Source: Halorhabdus rudnickae
Lineage (GTDB): Archaea > Halobacteriota > Halobacteria > Halobacteriales > Haloarculaceae
NCBI RefSeq assembly: GCF_900880625.1
Contig: NZ_CAAHFB010000006.1
Span: forward strand, 124,001 to 188,000
Direction: 5' to 3'
DNA length: 64,000 nucleotides
Positions 54,188 to 63,607 of this stretch are shown here, piece by piece. The notes beneath the pieces are model-generated. The model did no database searches. It worked only from the letters and a program-made list of their open reading frames with translations, and was not told the origin of the DNA. The first letter of the stretch is position 1. Each line of letters begins with the position of its first letter. Made by a program: the position numbers and the translations under genes.

Positions 54188-54337
54188 ATGCCAGATTGCA
54201 ACCACTGTGGTGCGCACGTCTCCGAAAGTTTCGCGAGAGTGTTTGGCGACGCGAAGGGACGACTGCTGGCCTGTCCCGACTGTGCCGCCAATGCCGGGAT
54301 CGCGGAGACGGCCCAACGGCGCGCCATCAATGCCTGA
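54188..54337 (+). CDS. Small zinc-ribbon protein, 49 aa (DUF7563-type paralogue)
   Basis: Reads MPDCNHCGAHVSESFARVFG then LLACPDCAANAGIAETAQRR and ends AINA. Same MPxCxxCG...FxRVF...CPxC layout as the 50557 gene. It lies 66 bp after larB and 13 bp before the GIY-YIG gene, so it may be in that transcript. Confidence 0.75.
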   Translation: MPDCNHCGAHVSESFARVFGDAKGRLLACPDCAANAGIAETAQRRAINA

Positions 54338-54350
54338 CTCCCCCCGATAG

Positions 54351-54626
54351 ATGTCCCAGCCCGCCCACTACGTGTACGTCCTCCAGTGTGCCGACGACAC
54401 ACTGTACACCGGCTACACGACCGAACCCGAGCGTCGAGTCCGCGAACACAACGCTGGCGACGGCGCAAAATACACCCGCGGCCGCACCCCCGTCGAACTG
54501 GTCCACCTGGAGCGCTTCGAGAGCCGTTCGGCCGCCCAAACGCGGGAGTACGAGATCAAACAGCTCACGAGAGCCCAAAAGGAATCGCTGATCGACGGCT
54601 CGGCCGTCGATGCCGACCACCGCTGA
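54351..54626 (+). CDS. GIY-YIG domain nuclease (YhbQ/UPF0213-like)
   Basis: 91-aa single-domain GIY-YIG protein: YVYVLQCADDTLYTGYTTEP carries the YVL...YTGYT version of the motif. ERRVREHNAGDGAKYTRGRT has the catalytic Arg, and REYEIKQLTRAQKESLI the family-typical end with Glu. Possibly DNA repair or structure-specific cleavage; the substrate is not known. Confidence 0.9.
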   Translation: MSQPAHYVYVLQCADDTLYTGYTTEPERRVREHNAGDGAKYTRGRTPVELVHLERFESRSAAQTREYEIKQLTRAQKESLIDGSAVDADHR

Positions 54627-54650
54627 ACGTCCGGAGGGCCGTGGCGACGT

Positions 54651-55034
54651 TCACGTCTCCAAAACACCCACGTACCGCCCCGCCGGGAGTGGGCGAACAT
54701 CGAATCCCAGAGACTCATAGAACGGGACCGCGTCGGCGTCACATTCGGCAATCAATCGCTCGCGGTCGCGGGCCGCCGTCGCGATCAGGGCGGAACCGAT
54801 ACCCCGATCACGGCGCCGACGACGGACAGCAACTGCTACGATCTCCGCACCGTCCAGAACACACGCGCCGAGAACGCGCCCGGGATCGCCCGCAGGGCCG
54901 GCCACGATCACGTCTTCTGCCCGCACCCGGTCGCGAACGCGCGCGTAGTCGGTCGCCAGCGCCGCCCCGTCGAGAACGTTCAGGACGGCAACGAGATCAT
55001 CGCCGTCAGCCGTCCGGACGACGACATCCATCAC
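54651..55034 (-). CDS. GNAT-family N-acetyltransferase
   Basis: 127 aa. The acetyl-CoA binding motif A is VAVRRRRRDRGIGSALIATA, with the preceding strand RVLGACVLDGAEIVAVAV. ECDADAVPFYESLGFDVRPL is the usual end. It overlaps the ubiquitin-like modifier gene by 4 nt. The acetyl acceptor is unknown, and the coupling to a SAMP is the only functional hint. Confidence 0.87.
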   Translation of the reverse strand: MMDVVVRTADGDDLVAVLNVLDGAALATDYARVRDRVRAEDVIVAGPAGDPGRVLGACVLDGAEIVAVAVRRRRRDRGIGSALIATAARDRERLIAECDADAVPFYESLGFDVRPLPAGRYVGVLET

Positions 55035-55231
55035 CCGCCTTTAACGACTCGCAGGACTTGCACCCGATCGACATCGACGTCGCCGTCCTCCGGAACTGGT
55101 TGGCCGTCGACCAGTACCGTCGCCTCGTGGGGGCTGACCTCGACTCCAGCGAGCAGATCCGCGTAGGTCGCTCCCGTATCGACCTCCACGTCGCGTTCGC
55201 CCTCGCCGACGACCTCGACCGTGACGCGCAT
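55031..55231 (-). CDS. Ubiquitin-like small archaeal modifier protein (SAMP, MoaD/ThiS fold)
   Basis: 66-aa beta-grasp protein: [37 protein letters not shown], ending QVLRVVKGG. The terminal diglycine is the adenylation and thiocarboxylate or isopeptide site. Similar in length and ending to Haloferax SAMP2, which acts in sampylation and tRNA thiolation (established); orthology is likely but untested. Confidence 0.88.
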   Translation of the reverse strand: MRVTVEVVGEGERDVEVDTGATYADLLAGVEVSPHEATVLVDGQPVPEDGDVDVDRVQVLRVVKGG

Positions 55232-55323
55232 ACCTGTGGGTTCGCCCGGACAGACATGAGCGCTTCGGGCGCCGACGGTTCCTTCTCGGGGACTTTATCC
55301 CGGTCGGGACTGACGTGCCAGTC

Positions 55324-56298
55324 ATGAGCAGCGAGCCTGCCCAAGCGGGTCGGGGGGAAGTCTGGATCGAGAAGTACCGCCCCCAGTCACTCGAAGACAT
55401 CGCAGGACACGAAGCGATCGTCGACCGGCTCCGGAGTTACGTCGCCCGGGACGATCTGAGTCACATGCTCTTTGCCGGCCCGGCGGGGACGGGGAAAACT
55501 ACTGCCGCCATGGCCATCGCCAAGGAACTGTACGGCGACGAGTGGGAAGAGAACTTCCTCGAACTCAACGCCAGCGACGAGCGCGGGATCGACGTCGTGC
55601 GCGACCGGGTGAAGTCCTTTGCGCGCACTTCTTTTGGCGGCCATGACTACCGGATTATATTTCTCGACGAGGCCGACGCACTTACTTCGGACGCTCAGTC
55701 AGCGCTTCGCCGGACGATGGAGCAGTTCTCGAACAACGTCCGCTTTATCCTCTCGTGTAACTACTCCAGTCAGATCATCGATCCGATCCAGTCCCGATGT
55801 GCCGTCTTCCGCTTTTCGCCACTGGCAGACAAAGCGGTCGCGGAGACGATCCGAACGATCGCCAGCGAGGAGCGCATCGAGATCACCGACGAGGGCATGG
55901 ACGCGCTGGTGTACGTCGCCGGTGGCGATATGCGCAAGGCGATCAACGGCCTGCAGGCCGCCTCGATGTCCGGGGATCGAGTCGACGAGGAAGCGGTCTT
56001 CGAGATCACCTCGACCGCCCGGCCAGAGGACATCCGCGAGATGGTCGAACGCGCCCTCGACGGGGACTTCACGGCTGCCCGATCCCAACTCGACACCCTG
56101 CTGACCGAGGAAGGCATCGCCGGGGGAGACATCATCGATCAATTGCACCGCTCAGTCTGGGAGTTCGGGCTCGAGGACGACGCCGCGGTACGGATCCTCG
56201 ATCGGGTCGGCGAAGCCGACTACCGCATCACGGAGGGCGCAAGCGAGCGGATTCAACTCGAAGCGCTGCTGGCGTCGCTGGCGCTTGAAGACGACTAA
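55324..56298 (+). CDS. rfcS: Replication factor C small subunit
   Basis: 324-aa AAA+ clamp-loader subunit. [20 protein letters not shown] at the N-terminus; Walker [21 protein letters not shown]; Walker [21 protein letters not shown] with the SRC motif [12 protein letters not shown]. The C-terminal collar domain is complete. I use the ATG at 55324; a GTG at 55315 is possible. It loads the PCNA sliding clamp. Confidence 0.95.
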   Translation: MSSEPAQAGRGEVWIEKYRPQSLEDIAGHEAIVDRLRSYVARDDLSHMLFAGPAGTGKTTAAMAIAKELYGDEWEENFLELNASDERGIDVVRDRVKSFARTSFGGHDYRIIFLDEADALTSDAQSALRRTMEQFSNNVRFILSCNYSSQIIDPIQSRCAVFRFSPLADKAVAETIRTIASEERIEITDEGMDALVYVAGGDMRKAINGLQAASMSGDRVDEEAVFEITSTARPEDIREMVERALDGDFTAARSQLDTLLTEEGIAGGDIIDQLHRSVWEFGLEDDAAVRILDRVGEADYRITEGASERIQLEALLASLALEDD

Positions 56299-56304
56299 AA
56301 TTTC

Positions 56305-56808
56305 TCAGTTGAGCCACCACAGGCTCGCGTTCAGGACGGCAGCGAAGGACACCCACGCGAGGTACGGGACCAGCAGCAGGGCGGCGCGACGGTCGACGCG
56401 ATCGAACGCGACGATCGTTCCAACGATGGCGAGCCATAGCGCGGTGATCACGAGGAGGCCGAGCACCGGCGATTTCGCGCCGAAGAAGGCTGCCGACCAC
56501 GCGATGTTCAGGACGAACTGCCCGGCGAACGCGAGCAGGGCGATCCGGACCGGACGCGTAGTCACGTCGGCCCGCCAGACGAGCCAGAGGGCCACGCCCA
56601 TGAGCGCGAACAGGAGCGTCCAGACGGGTCCGAACACCCACGACGGTGGATTGAACCACGGTTTCGCAAGGTCGTCGTACCACGCGCCAAGCCCCATCAC
56701 AGTGAAGACGCTCCCGCTCGCGCCGACGAATTCACAGGCGAGAACGCTCGCCAGCAACGACGTCCGCGGGCGACGGTCCGGAAGCGTCCACAGGTGTCTG
56801 GCGTCCAT
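56305..56808 (-). CDS. TspO/MBR-family membrane protein
   Basis: 167 aa, five membrane helices. Family motifs: WYDDLAKPWFNPPSWVFGPV with the conserved Trp-Pro segment, TLLFALMGVALWLVWR, LFAGQF-type AGQFVLNIAWSAAFFGAKSP and LLVPYLAWVSFAAVLNASLW. TspO proteins bind porphyrins and cholesterol-like ligands and act in stress and tetrapyrrole homeostasis. Convergent with rfcS. Confidence 0.93.
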   Translation of the reverse strand: MDARHLWTLPDRRPRTSLLASVLACEFVGASGSVFTVMGLGAWYDDLAKPWFNPPSWVFGPVWTLLFALMGVALWLVWRADVTTRPVRIALLAFAGQFVLNIAWSAAFFGAKSPVLGLLVITALWLAIVGTIVAFDRVDRRAALLLVPYLAWVSFAAVLNASLWWLN

Positions 56809-56924
56809 ACCGACGGGTATCGAAGCGAGTGCAGAAACCGTTTCCGGGGCTGAGACGGTCAGAACGGGCCGAAGGCCCCCTTCGGAACTGATTTAGGCTC
56901 GGACGGGCCACACTAACCCAACGA

Positions 56925-59711
56925 ATGAGCGACCTCGAGGAGGAATACCGGCTCGACTATTTCGAGGAGCACGGGTTCCAACGCAGACAGTGTTCGGAGT
57001 GTGAGGATCACTTCTGGACGCTCGACCCCGAGCAGGAGACCTGCGGTGAGCCGCCGTGTGACGAGTACAGCTTCATCGACGACGCCGGCTTCGATGAAGA
57101 GTTCGAACTGGGCGAGATGCGTGAGGCGTTTCTCTCGTTTTTCGAGGAACGCGACCACGAGCGGATCGAACCGTATCCAGTCGCGGCCAATCGCTGGCGT
57201 GAGGACGTCCTGCTGACGCAGGCTTCGATCTACGATTTCCAGCCGCTGGTCACGTCGGGGACGACGCCACCGCCAGCTAACCCCCTGGCGATCAGCCAGC
57301 CCTGCATCCGAATGCAGGACATCGACAACGTCGGCGTCACGGGACGACACACCATGGCCTTCGAAATGATGGCCCACCACGCGTTCAACGCCCGCGAAGA
57401 GGCCGAAGGCGAGTACGCCTACGAGGGCGAGGTCTACTGGAAAGAAGAGACGGTCCGCTACTGCATGGAGTTGTTCGAGGAGCTGGGGGCCGATCCGGCC
57501 GAAGTCACCCTGATCGAGGATCCCTGGGTCGGCGGCGGCAACGCCGGCCCGGCCTTCGAAGTGATCTACAAGGGGGCCGAACTGGCGACGCTCGTGTTCA
57601 TGCAGTTCGAGGCCGATCCCGACGGGGACTACGAGATGAAGGACGGCAACCGCTACAGCCCGATGGACACCTACGTCGTCGACACGGGCTACGGGCTCGA
57701 ACGATGGACGTGGGTCTCTCAGGGCACGCCCACGGTATACGAGGCCGTCTACCCCGACATGATCGACTTTCTCACCGACAACGCGGGGATCGATCACGCT
57801 GACGACGAGGAGGAGATCGTCCACCGGGCCGCGAAACTCGCCGGGCGGATGGACATCGACGAGGCCGAAGATGTCGAGGCGGCACGGGACGATATCGCCG
57901 CGGAGATCGGCGTCGAGACCGATCGCCTCCGCGAATTGGTCGAGCCGCTCGAATCGATCTACGCCATCGCCGATCACTCCCGGACGCTCGCGTACATGCT
58001 CGGGGACGGGATCGTCCCGAGCAACGTCGGGACAGGCTATCTGGCGCGGATGGTCCTGCGGCGCACCAAGCGCCTGGTCGACGACATCGGTGTCGACGCC
58101 CCGATGGACGAACTCGTCGATATGCAGGCCGAGCGCCTGGGCTATTCGAACCGCGATACGATCCGGGACGTCGTTCGCACGGAAGTCGAACGATACCGCG
58201 AAACCCTCGAACGCGGACGCCGACGGGTCGAACAGTTGTCCGAAGAGTACGCCGGGAGCGACGATCCGATCCCGGGGGAAGAACTCGTCGAACTGTACGA
58301 CAGCCACGGCATCCAGCCGGACATGGTCGCTGAGATCGCGTCCGATCGCGGGGTCGCAGTGGACGTCCCCGAGGACTTTTACTCGGCGGTCGCCCAGCGC
58401 CACGAGGCGGGCGACGCCGAGGCGGGTGTCGACGACGAGTCGACGCCGTACGCGGACCGACTCGCCGACCTCCCGGAAACGGACCGTCTCTACTACGACG
58501 ACCAGGAGCGCATGGAGTTCGAGGCGGTCGTCCTCGAGGTCTTCGAACGCGAGGACGGCGAGTACGACGTGGTGCTCGACCAGACGATGTTCTACCCCGA
58601 GGGCGGGGGCCAACCGGCAGACCACGGAACGCTCTCGACAGAAGACGTCACCGCCGAGGTGAGTGACGTCCAGATCCACGATGGCGTGATCGTCCACCGG
58701 ACGGACGCTGATCCCGGGACAGGTGACTTCGTCCGGGGGACGGTAGACAGCACACGCCGTCGCCGGCTGATGCAACACCACACCGCCACCCACGTCGTCG
58801 TCCACGCTGCGCGGCAGGTGCTGGGCGAACACGTCAGGCAGGCCGGCGCACAGAAAGGGACCGACTCGGCCCGGATCGACGTCCGTCACTACGAGCCGGT
58901 CACTCGCGAGGAAGTCACGGAGATCGAACGGGTCGCCAACGACATCGTCACCGATAACGGGCAGGTGACCCAGAAGTGGCCCGACCGCCACGAGGCGGAG
59001 GCCGAGTACGGGTTCGACCTCTACCAGGGCGGCATCCCAGAGGGCGAGCAGATCCGGATCGTCCAGGTCGACGAGGACGTCCAGGCCTGCGGGGGGACCC
59101 ACGTCTCTCGAACGGGTGACATCGGGACGATCAAGCTCCTCTCGACCGAGCGCATTCAGGACGGCGTCGTCCGGCTGACCTTCGCAGCTGGGGAAGCAGC
59201 CATTGAGGCCACCCAGCGGACTGAAAATGCCCTCTACAAGGCGGCGGAGATCCTCGACGTGGACCCAGAAGATGTCCCCGTGACGGCCGAACGGTTCTTC
59301 GAGGAGTGGAAAGCCCGCGGCAAAGAGATCGAACAGCTACAACAGGAACTGGCCGAAGTCCGGGCGACGGAGGCCAACGACGGCGAAACAGTCGATCTCG
59401 ACGGAACGAAGGCAGTCATCCAGCAGGTCGACGGCGGAATGGAAGAATTGCGGGCGACCGCAAACGCGATCGCCGAGGACGGCTCGGTCGCCGTCGTCGG
59501 CTCGGCCGCCGACGGCGCACGGTTCGTCGTCGCCGCCCCCGAGGACACTGGTGTCGACGCCGGTGCAGTCGTGAGCGAACTCGCCGATCGTGTCGGCGGC
59601 GGCGGCGGCGGTCCGGCGGACTTCGCACAGGGCGGCGGTCCGGACGCCGACGCACTCGATGAGGCACTCGAATCAGCCCCCGAAGTCCTGCGCCAGGTCA
59701 AGAGTACCTGA
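56925..59711 (+). CDS. alaS: Alanyl-tRNA synthetase
   Basis: 928-aa class II enzyme of the archaeal type. N-terminal Cys cluster ([17 protein letters not shown]). The catalytic core has [20 protein letters not shown] and [20 protein letters not shown]. The editing domain has [16 protein letters not shown]-type HHTATH, and the second zinc site is [15 protein letters not shown]-terminal coiled coil ([14 protein letters not shown]) and Gly-rich DHHA1 domain ([15 protein letters not shown]) follow. Complete. Confidence 0.97.
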   Translation: MSDLEEEYRLDYFEEHGFQRRQCSECEDHFWTLDPEQETCGEPPCDEYSFIDDAGFDEEFELGEMREAFLSFFEERDHERIEPYPVAANRWREDVLLTQASIYDFQPLVTSGTTPPPANPLAISQPCIRMQDIDNVGVTGRHTMAFEMMAHHAFNAREEAEGEYAYEGEVYWKEETVRYCMELFEELGADPAEVTLIEDPWVGGGNAGPAFEVIYKGAELATLVFMQFEADPDGDYEMKDGNRYSPMDTYVVDTGYGLERWTWVSQGTPTVYEAVYPDMIDFLTDNAGIDHADDEEEIVHRAAKLAGRMDIDEAEDVEAARDDIAAEIGVETDRLRELVEPLESIYAIADHSRTLAYMLGDGIVPSNVGTGYLARMVLRRTKRLVDDIGVDAPMDELVDMQAERLGYSNRDTIRDVVRTEVERYRETLERGRRRVEQLSEEYAGSDDPIPGEELVELYDSHGIQPDMVAEIASDRGVAVDVPEDFYSAVAQRHEAGDAEAGVDDESTPYADRLADLPETDRLYYDDQERMEFEAVVLEVFEREDGEYDVVLDQTMFYPEGGGQPADHGTLSTEDVTAEVSDVQIHDGVIVHRTDADPGTGDFVRGTVDSTRRRRLMQHHTATHVVVHAARQVLGEHVRQAGAQKGTDSARIDVRHYEPVTREEVTEIERVANDIVTDNGQVTQKWPDRHEAEAEYGFDLYQGGIPEGEQIRIVQVDEDVQACGGTHVSRTGDIGTIKLLSTERIQDGVVRLTFAAGEAAIEATQRTENALYKAAEILDVDPEDVPVTAERFFEEWKARGKEIEQLQQELAEVRATEANDGETVDLDGTKAVIQQVDGGMEELRATANAIAEDGSVAVVGSAADGARFVVAAPEDTGVDAGAVVSELADRVGGGGGGPADFAQGGGPDADALDEALESAPEVLRQVKST

Positions 59712-60069
59712 CGGTTTCGGCCTTGAGACGCCATCCCGGTACGGGAGTGCCGGACACGACCCGAGCTTGTTCACGTTCAGAAAACAGTATCCCCGTTTTA
59801 CAAGTACCGGCCACTAACGGTGGCATGGGTCGACACACTGACCCAGAACCGCTCGTCGCGACTGTCAGAGGCACGACGAATATCCCCCCGGCTTCGACAC
59901 TAAATCCCACCTCTCGTCGCCGCTCCACCTTTCTTTACCCAGGTCCCGAGTGGCGGCCTGTACGGACTTCTGTTCTGTCGCTGGCCGGTCCCGCCTGTCG
60001 CGTCGCCCACATACCGCCAAGTAGCTGCTAGGACACCTACTCACGTTCTGCTGTGGGATCGCTTCACCG

Positions 60070-60478
60070 ATACCTGAACTAGCCTATTGTAAAGATTAAT
60101 ATATAGAAGGAATATATATATACTTTTGACCCAACAATTTGTCAAATTAACCATATGTTCGGTATCACGGTCACCCGAATCGAATAGATAGTTTGCATCT
60201 ATGACCCCTGAAGCCACTTGAATACATTTTTACAATGAGACCTACGACTGATTCAAACGAGAAGGGTTACTGATCCCAGAAGAAATCAAGTAATGGCACA
60301 AAACTAAACAATATCCAATATAAACCATATATTAAATATACTTCCTATATACAGCTATTTTATTGACGAATACTCTATTATATAACGAAATAGTGAAGGA
60401 AAAGTGAGAAAGTAGAAAAGAGTAAAATAACCATATGAAAATCTATACTTCGTATAACCTTTAATCTTCTTGTGACTT
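60070..60478. other. AT-rich island
   Basis: About 400 bp of strongly AT-rich DNA with runs such as TTAATATATAGAAGGAATAT (60098-60117) and several short ATAT/TATA blocks, in a chromosome otherwise very GC-rich. No open frame of note. It could be foreign DNA, a regulatory region, or a DNA-unwinding or segregation-related element for the SMC-like gene next door. Confidence 0.7.
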
Positions 60479-60839
60479 CTTTTCAGCCAGTCAAGTCACG
60501 AAGAGGAGAGGGGTCACCAGTCTGCCGCGGTGGGAAGCGCGGCCTTTGCTTGTGGGAATATCGTGTTATCCACCCGCGGACGCGAGGCTTCCGACAGACC
60601 ACCGCACCGAGCAGTCGTCCCAAGAGAAAGGACGACGATCGTATGGACAGCGGACGCCGGGAGATCCAGACAGTGACCCGATTGATACCGGAGAAACAGT
60701 TCACAGATATAGCACAGGTGAGCGATCACAGCAGACAGTCGTAACGTCATCCGTTCGACCGCGGTCAAAAACGCGCTCCGAGATTACGAAAGAAACGGGG
60801 GCTGCTATTCAGTCCCGACAACAGGTTTGTTCAAAACGC

Positions 60840-60850
60840 TTTAATATATA
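60840..60850 (+). promoter_or_regulatory. TATA box for the SMC-like/RdfA operon
   Basis: TTTAATATATA with its first A 26 nt before ATG at 60869, indicating a leaderless transcript starting at or next to the start codon. This also decides against the upstream ATG at 60854. Confidence 0.7.
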
Positions 60851-60868
60851 TGAATGGTTCACCCAGAC

Positions 60869-62830
60869 ATGAGTACTCCAGAAACGATACCGGAGACAGC
60901 GGCTTTCAGCGTCGAGAACGTGGGGGGGATCGCCGAGACATCGGTGGCGTTTTCGCCTGGAGTGACCGTACTCACGGGAGAGAACGCGACGAACCGGACG
61001 TCGTTTCTGCAGGCAATCATGGCAGCCATGGGAAGCGATCAGGCGTCGTTGAAGGCCAACACGGACCAGGGATCCGTTCAGTTGACGCTGGGTGAGACCG
61101 AATACGAACGCACCCTCGAACGAGCAGGGAACTCAGTACTGTTCGAGGGGGAAGGGTACCTCGATGATCCGACCGTCGCGGAGCTGTTCGCCTTCCTCCA
61201 CGAGACCAACGAAGCCCGCCAGGCAGTCGCCCGTGGGGACGACCTCAGGGATCTCATCATGCGGCCGATCGACATCGCGGAGATCCGAGAGAAGATCGAC
61301 CGGCTGACCGACGAGAAAGCGTCGATCAACGATGAACTCGCGACGATCGAATCCCGAAAACAGGATCTCTCTGATCTCGAACGGCGTCGACAGTCTCTCG
61401 AATCCGAGATCGAAGAGAAACGCGAAGAGCTGGCCGAAAAGGAACGGGAGATCGACGAGAGTAGCAACGATCTAGAGGAGAGCCTCGCCGTCAAAGAGGA
61501 ACTCGAACAGTCCTTTGAGGATCTCCGATCAGTTCGCAGCGACCTCGAATCAGTCAGACGGAACGTCGAATCCCAGCGGGACAGCATCGCATCGCTCAAG
61601 CAGGAGCGCACGGAACTGGAGACCGAGTTGGACGAACTTCCGTCCGCGCCGATGGGAGAACACGAGCAACTCGCGGGCCAGATCGAACAGCTCCGGGACC
61701 AGCGACAGACGCTCAACGCCGAGATCAACGATCTCCAGAGCCTCATCACATACAACAACGACCGACTGGAAGACGAAGATTACGAGATCCTCCAGACCCT
61801 GGATGGCGACTCCGGCGCCGGATCGGACGGGGAGCTCACGGACCAGTTGCTCGCAGACGCGGACGAAGCCGTCGTCTGCTGGACGTGTGGCTCGCAGGTC
61901 GATCGGAGTCAGATCGAGGAGACGATTCAGCGACTCGAAGACCTCCGCGAACAGAAAGTCCGGGAATTGAACGAGGTGAAATCCGAGTTAGAGTCCCACA
62001 AGGACGAACAGCAGGAGGTCAGACAGAAACAATCTCGTCGCGAGGAGGTCGAACGAAAGCTCGAAGGGATCGACGACGAGATCGACCAGCGCGAGCAGCG
62101 GATCGACACGCTGAAAGAACAGCGCGAGGAGCTCACTGAAGAGGTAGAACGCTTAGAGGAGACGGTCGAGGAGTACGAGTCGGCGGACTTCGAGGAGATC
62201 CTCACACTCCACCGGGAGGCCAACCAGCTGGAGTTCGAGCTCGATTCCCTGGAGTCAGACCTGGAGGACATGACCGAGGAGATCACAGAGGTCGAGTCCT
62301 TAGTCGAGAAAGGCGAGGAACTGCGAGACCGACGGGAAGGGTTGCTCGAAGAGCTTGCAGACACCAGAACGAAGGTCGATCAGATCGAGAGTGAGGCGGT
62401 CGAGGCGTTCAACGAACACATGGACGCGATCCTCGAGATCCTCAAGTACGACAACCTCGATCGGATCTGGATCGAGCGCCTCGAGGAGACGACCCGCGAG
62501 GGCAGGGAGACAGTCAGACAGACGACCTTCGAGATGCACGTCGTCCGGACGACCGAAAACGGCGTGGCGTACGAGGACACCATCGACCACCTCAGCGAGA
62601 GCGAACGGGAAGTAACCGGACTGGTCTTCGCACTTGCCGGCTACCTGGTCCACGACCTCTACGAGGAGGTTCCGTTCATGCTGTTGGACTCCCTGGAGGC
62701 GATCGACTCCAGCCGTATCGCCCGACTCGTCGAGTACTTCGCCGAGTTCGCTACGTTCCTCGTGGTCGCGCTCCTCCCGGAAGACGCCCAGGCACTGGAC
62801 GACGAGTACACACGGATCACCTCGATTTGA
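60869..62830 (+). CDS. Archaea-specific SMC-related protein
   Basis: 653 aa. The N-terminal half-ATPase resembles the Rad50/SMC type, but its P-loop is degenerate: VTVLTGENATNRTSFLQAIM has GENATNRTS in place of GxNGxGKS. Long coiled-coil arms (about 140-290 and 345-490) flank a Rad50-like zinc hook, EAVVCWTCGSQVDRSQIEET (CWTC). The C-terminal half has a signature-like HLSESEREVTGLVFALAGYL and Walker B-like VPFMLLDSLEAIDS. It belongs to the haloarchaeal group paired with RdfA and recalls Halobacterium Sph1/Hp24, a cell-cycle-linked SMC-like pair (from memory). Likely acts in chromosome or cell-shape organisation. Confidence 0.85.
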   Translation: MSTPETIPETAAFSVENVGGIAETSVAFSPGVTVLTGENATNRTSFLQAIMAAMGSDQASLKANTDQGSVQLTLGETEYERTLERAGNSVLFEGEGYLDDPTVAELFAFLHETNEARQAVARGDDLRDLIMRPIDIAEIREKIDRLTDEKASINDELATIESRKQDLSDLERRRQSLESEIEEKREELAEKEREIDESSNDLEESLAVKEELEQSFEDLRSVRSDLESVRRNVESQRDSIASLKQERTELETELDELPSAPMGEHEQLAGQIEQLRDQRQTLNAEINDLQSLITYNNDRLEDEDYEILQTLDGDSGAGSDGELTDQLLADADEAVVCWTCGSQVDRSQIEETIQRLEDLREQKVRELNEVKSELESHKDEQQEVRQKQSRREEVERKLEGIDDEIDQREQRIDTLKEQREELTEEVERLEETVEEYESADFEEILTLHREANQLEFELDSLESDLEDMTEEITEVESLVEKGEELRDRREGLLEELADTRTKVDQIESEAVEAFNEHMDAILEILKYDNLDRIWIERLEETTREGRETVRQTTFEMHVVRTTENGVAYEDTIDHLSESEREVTGLVFALAGYLVHDLYEEVPFMLLDSLEAIDSSRIARLVEYFAEFATFLVVALLPEDAQALDDEYTRITSI

Positions 62831-62876
62831 GCGACGAAACGAGGCCCGCGATCGATCGGAGTCACTGACCGACACA

Positions 62877-63494
62877 ATGTCTGAAACACCGACTAACCGA
62901 CCGTCGAGTAAGGTCGCACGCGTGATCGAGGAGTACGGCCTCGACGGCATGGGTGCGCAACTGGAAGCACGCTGGACCGCCGAAGGCAACGACCGACTGA
63001 GCCTGCGTGATCTTGCCGACTTGTTGAACAGGCGCCTCCTCGAACAGGCGCTGTTGGAAGCGGGGATGAGCACACTCGAGAACGATATCGAGACGATCTA
63101 TCACAACCTGACCGACGACGCAGTGAGTACCGGCGTCGAGACTGATACGCGCAACCGGTTGCAACGAAACGGTGTCGACGTCGAATCCGTCGAGAAGGAC
63201 TTCGTCACCTACCAGGCCGTCCGCACGTATCTCAAAGAGTGGCGCGGCGCAGAATACGAGGGGATATCGGACACCGAGAAGATCGAGAAGGACGTCGAGG
63301 TCATCCAACGTCTCCAGACCCGGGCGCTCTCGATCGCAGAGACACGCGTCGAGAATCTCGACGAGACGGGACGGATCGACGTCGGTGACTTCGAGGTGTT
63401 TCTGGACATGCAGGTGCTCTGTTCGGAGTGCGGATCACAGTACGAGATCGCCGAATTCCTCGAACGCGGCGGGTGTGACTGTACGACCGACTAA
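62877..63494 (+). CDS. rdfA: Rod-determining factor RdfA
   Basis: 205 aa from ATG at 62877, 46 bp after the SMC-like gene. KVARVIEEYGLDGMGAQLEA, RWTAEGNDRLSLRDLADLLN, and a C-terminal Cys pattern (QVLCSECGSQYEIAEFLERG then GCDC) are the family features as I know them. RdfA is needed for rod shape in Haloferax volcanii (established). The mechanism is not settled; the constant pairing with the SMC-related protein implies that they work together. The upstream in-frame extension to 62634 is a shadow of the SMC-like gene. Confidence 0.85.
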   Translation: MSETPTNRPSSKVARVIEEYGLDGMGAQLEARWTAEGNDRLSLRDLADLLNRRLLEQALLEAGMSTLENDIETIYHNLTDDAVSTGVETDTRNRLQRNGVDVESVEKDFVTYQAVRTYLKEWRGAEYEGISDTEKIEKDVEVIQRLQTRALSIAETRVENLDETGRIDVGDFEVFLDMQVLCSECGSQYEIAEFLERGGCDCTTD

Positions 63495-63607
63495 GCAGGT
63501 AAACCGACCGACGCCCTCGGTTTCTCAACCGGGAGCGGTCCCGGGAAGATGGGGCGGCACGGGCGCGTTGGCACAACGTTGAACTTACCCAGTCATTGGG
63601 CCCCGAT

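Larger units (their letters stand above)
59712..60868 (+). other. Long non-coding stretch between alaS and the SMC-like gene
   Basis: 1157 bp. Open frames here (59723-60031, 60472-60744, 60546-60872 and minus 59698-59928) have Cys/Ser/Arg-rich, non-halophilic compositions and no recognisable family. I regard them as chance. The middle part is an AT-rich island (listed separately). The last 30 bp hold the promoter of the SMC-like gene. Confidence 0.6.

Noticed and set aside
56913-59102. 729-codon minus-strand open frame
   Set aside because: Antisense shadow of alanyl-tRNA synthetase.
60070-60478. AT-rich island as a replication origin
   Set aside because: No orc1/cdc6 gene adjoins and I see no repeated origin-box sequence; kept only as an unexplained island.
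60472-60872. Open frames of 90 and 108 codons before the SMC-like gene
   Set aside because: Non-halophilic composition and overlapping in different frames; the TATA box at 60840 explains the transcript start.
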